Assembly: GCA_029268085.1 (NCBI GenBank)
Contig: JAJUHD010000120.1
Coordinates: forward strand, 1-7,920
Direction: 5' to 3'
DNA from: Bacillota bacterium
GTDB taxonomy: Bacteria > Bacillota > Clostridia > Oscillospirales > Oscillospiraceae
DNA: 7,920 nt
In this document: one piece after another, positions 6,345 to 7,920 of the stretch
Layout: every line of letters begins with the position of its first letter
Position numbering within the stretch: the first letter of the stretch is position 1
Notes under the pieces: model-generated
Told to the model about the DNA's origin: nothing
Seen by the model: the letters and a program-made list of their open reading frames with translations, nothing else
Database searches by the model: none
Translations under genes and position numbers: made by a program

Positions 6345-7217
6345 TCAGCCGATTTTTGAAAATAACTTATTGAAAAATTTGCCGACGCTTTCAAAAAAAG
6401 TTTTCATAGACTCGCCTATCTCTTGAATCTTAGTCTGCGCCGCCGCCAGCTTCTTTACGGTATCCTGCATTTCCTCGACCTTGGCCTTAAGCTGGTCGGG
6501 ATCGAGCTTCTCTAAAGAACGGCAGAGCTTGAGCAGCTGGTCAACCTGTCCGTCAGTCACAGAGATGTTGTTATCTGCGGCAATCTGCTTAATTTGGGCC
6601 TTGACCTCGTCGTCCGTCATGTTGACAGTCTGTGCGAGTACCTTTTTAAGCTCATTTACTATCACGACTGCGTCATAACTGCCGATCTGATCGGCAAGTT
6701 CCGATGTCACGACAAGTTCCTGTGTTCCGGCAAGCTTTGCAATCTCATCGAGCTTCTGGCCGGTGATGTCCTCATAAGCCTTGTAAATCCCTGTCAGCGC
6801 CGCCGTACCGGATATACCCGCTACAGGGCTTGTCACTATTACCTTCGCGTTCTCGATACCGGCCGTGACAAGGGCGTTGGCATACATTTCTTTTGTGCAC
6901 CAGCTTATATTAGATACGCTGACGTCAAGACCGTCTCCGTCGCCGAGGACTTCGAGGTATACACAGGATATCGACCTTGTTCCGATTATAGATTCGTCTA
7001 CAAGCCCGTCAAGGTACTGCCTCTCCTCGTCGTTCGTAACGGTAAGTTCGGTCACGCTGCCCTCATCGATTCCAAAGGTTTTATAAACGGCCGCCTTCTG
7101 CTCGGCTGAAATATCGGCCCCGACGACCGCACGCGCATCGCCTTTTTCAAGAGCAAAGGCATAGGTCATTCCAAAGAACGTACAGACGGCAAGCAGCATT
7201 GAAATTAGCTTTTTCAT
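6345..7217 (-). CDS. Exported DUF1002-domain protein (YpuA-like)
   Basis: This 290-residue protein is predicted to be secreted or cell-surface; its biochemical role is unknown. A signal peptide covers residues 1-22: the charged start MKK, a hydrophobic core, then AFA as the likely cleavage site. Cys12 lies in the hydrophobic core with Val before it, so it is not a lipoprotein signal. The DUF1002 body shows VVGADISAEQKAAV (31-44), VTNDEERQYLDG (60-71), IGTRSISCVYLEV (78-90), VSNISWCTKEMYANALVTAG (101-120) and VAGISGTAALTGIYKAYED (132-150), all as expected for the family. Residues 240-290 are charged and helical, ending in an amphipathic stretch FFESVGKFFNKLFSKIG that could contact membrane. 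Its start follows AGAAAGGAA by 7 bases. It is monocistronic, with its own terminator, and is divergent from the AGCS transporter gene. The family call is strong by motif; no function should be assumed. Confidence 0.9.
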   Translation of the reverse strand: MKKLISMLLAVCTFFGMTYAFALEKGDARAVVGADISAEQKAAVYKTFGIDEGSVTELTVTNDEERQYLDGLVDESIIGTRSISCVYLEVLGDGDGLDVSVSNISWCTKEMYANALVTAGIENAKVIVTSPVAGISGTAALTGIYKAYEDITGQKLDEIAKLAGTQELVVTSELADQIGSYDAVVIVNELKKVLAQTVNMTDDEVKAQIKQIAADNNISVTDGQVDQLLKLCRSLEKLDPDQLKAKVEEMQDTVKKLAAAQTKIQEIGESMKTFFESVGKFFNKLFSKIG

Positions 7218-7224
7218 TTTCGCG

Positions 7225-7233
7225 TTCCTTTCT
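7225..7233 (-). promoter_or_regulatory. Ribosome binding site of the DUF1002 gene
   Basis: AGAAAGGAA on the - strand lies 7 bases before the ATG at 7217. It supports the start that gives the complete signal peptide. Confidence 0.75.
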
Positions 7234-7254
7234 AAAGTTTGAAAAACCAGATTT

Positions 7255-7283
7255 ATTCTAACTCAAATCAATCAAAAGTACAA
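7255..7283 (-). promoter_or_regulatory. Candidate promoter of the DUF1002 gene
   Basis: On the - strand TTGTAC (7278-7283) is followed after 17 bases by TAGAAT (7255-7260, 5 of 6 to the -10 consensus). The predicted transcription start is about 30 bases ahead of the start codon. The -35 is only a partial match. Confidence 0.45.
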
Positions 7284-7318
7284 GATTTTCACATATAAAT
7301 AGAACATATACGGAAAGA

Positions 7319-7358
7319 CGTTCAAAAAAACGAAAATGTTCCGAGCATTCATTGAACG
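7319..7358. repeat. 7-bp inverted repeat in the divergent intergenic region
   Basis: CGTTCAA (7319-7325) and TTGAACG (7352-7358) are exact reverse complements 26 bases apart, in the 187-base gap between the DUF1002 and AGCS genes. They could be paired half-sites for a shared regulator or could be chance. I see no convincing promoter for the AGCS gene in this gap and no recognisable glycine riboswitch. Confidence 0.25.
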
Positions 7359-7392
7359 GATATGCCAAATAATTTACCAATATATACAATTT

Positions 7393-7398
7393 AGGAGA
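7393..7398 (+). promoter_or_regulatory. Ribosome binding site of the AGCS transporter gene
   Basis: AGGAGA lies 6 bases before the ATG at 7405 and fixes the start of the transporter. Confidence 0.88.
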
Positions 7399-7404
7399 GA
7401 ATCA

Positions 7405-7920
7405 ATGCAAAACCTCACGGATATTGTCATACGTTTCAACAGCGCTCTAAACGGATTTGTCTGGGGGATTCCGATGATGGCGCTCATAATCGGGACAGGT
7501 CTGTACTTCAGCCTGCGCACCGGCTTCCCGCAGATCCGGAAGTTCGGATATGCGATGAAAAACACCATAGGAAGGGCATTCAGCTACGGCAAATCGAAGG
7601 ACAAGGGAAGCGTGTCGCCGTTTCAGGCGGTCACGACCGCGTTGGCCGGCACTGTTGGCACTGGTAATATCGCAGGCGTCGCCGGAGCGATCGCACTCGG
7701 CGGCCCGGGAGCCGTATTCTGGATGTGGGTATCGGCTTTTTTCGGAATGGTTACTAAATATGCCGAAATATTGCTGGCTGTCAAATTCCGCAAACGTAAC
7801 AAAGAAGGCGACTGGGTCGGCGGCCCGATGTACTATATCACGGGCGGACTCGGAAATAGCTTTCGCTGGCTGGCCGTCCTGTTTTCGTTATTCGGCGCAG
7901 TCGCCGCACTCGGCGTTGGA
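7405..7920 (+). CDS. Sodium:alanine/glycine symporter, AGCS family, 3'-truncated by the window edge
   Basis: The first 172 residues of an amino-acid carrier are visible; family members usually run to about 450-500 residues, so roughly two thirds is missing. The N-terminus begins MQNLTDIVIRFNSALNGFVWG and passes into a first membrane segment (about 18-36). The conserved core SPFQAVTTALAGTVGTGNIAGV follows at 71-92, then the AGCS signature GGPGAVFWMWVSAFFG (99-114), KYAEILLAVKFR and GGPMYYI (139-145). A further hydrophobic segment runs off the window from about residue 154. The family takes up alanine, glycine or sometimes glutamine with sodium across the cytoplasmic membrane; the substrate here cannot be told from this fragment. 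The start is supported by a strong ribosome binding site. It is divergent from the DUF1002 gene across 187 bases. Confidence 0.94.
   Translation, partial: MQNLTDIVIRFNSALNGFVWGIPMMALIIGTGLYFSLRTGFPQIRKFGYAMKNTIGRAFSYGKSKDKGSVSPFQAVTTALAGTVGTGNIAGVAGAIALGGPGAVFWMWVSAFFGMVTKYAEILLAVKFRKRNKEGDWVGGPMYYITGGLGNSFRWLAVLFSLFGAVAALGVG

Noticed and set aside
7180..7185. Cys12 of the DUF1002 protein as a lipoprotein lipobox
   Set aside because: The residue before the cysteine is Val instead of Gly/Ala/Ser and the position is too near the N-terminus; a standard AFA signal-peptidase site follows at 20-22.
7362..7390. ATGCCA-17-TACAAT as a promoter for the AGCS gene
   Set aside because: It would start transcription inside the AGGAGA ribosome binding site, so the message would lack a usable Shine-Dalgarno.
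7218..7404. Glycine or other riboswitch ahead of the AGCS gene
   Set aside because: No conserved aptamer core or terminator/antiterminator hairpin could be found; the region is AT-rich and mostly unstructured.

Overview
The window looks like chromosomal DNA of a spore-forming, anaerobic low-to-mid-GC Firmicute, most likely a member of the Clostridia (an Oscillospirales-like gut lineage is my guess, not shown by the sequence). The main evidence is a spoIIGA-sigE sporulation pair. It is supported by an oxygen-sensitive type [4Fe-4S] L-serine dehydratase, a DUF1002 secreted protein and an uncharacterised FAD-dependent dehydrogenase of the COG2509 kind, all common in that class. Base composition is near 50% GC throughout. 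I see no break suggesting a mobile element, and no tRNA, rRNA, CRISPR array or insertion sequence.

Layout. Positions 1-1542 (+) hold the C-terminal two thirds of a glycogen phosphorylase, closed by a strong intrinsic terminator. Positions 1641-3269 (+) hold spoIIGA and sigE, the membrane protease and the pro-sigma factor it activates in the mother cell. They end at a hairpin that also serves the gene facing them. Positions 3303-6144 (-) hold a probable two-gene operon: a COG2509 FAD-dependent dehydrogenase, then a compact single-chain L-serine dehydratase. Two candidate sigma-A promoters and a palindrome lie ahead of it. Positions 6345-7217 (-) encode an exported DUF1002 protein with its own terminator. 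From 7405 (+) to the window end runs the start of an AGCS-family sodium:alanine/glycine symporter, divergent from the DUF1002 gene and cut by the window edge.

How the genes relate. SpoIIGA and pro-SigE are a true functional pair: the protease removes the N-terminal pro-sequence of SigE after asymmetric septation. Glycogen phosphorylase supplies glucose-1-phosphate from stored glycogen. Serine dehydratase makes pyruvate and ammonia from serine, and the AGCS carrier probably imports a small amino acid, so the right half has a loose amino-acid-use theme. No sequence link joins these parts.

I find no convincing undescribed system. The points most worth a second look are the absence of sigG directly after sigE, a spoIIGA start with no Shine-Dalgarno and a -10-like box only 6 bases upstream, the tandem promoters plus operator-like palindrome ahead of the FAD-dehydrogenase/serine-dehydratase operon, and the unusually compact serine dehydratase lacking the C-terminal cysteine tail.
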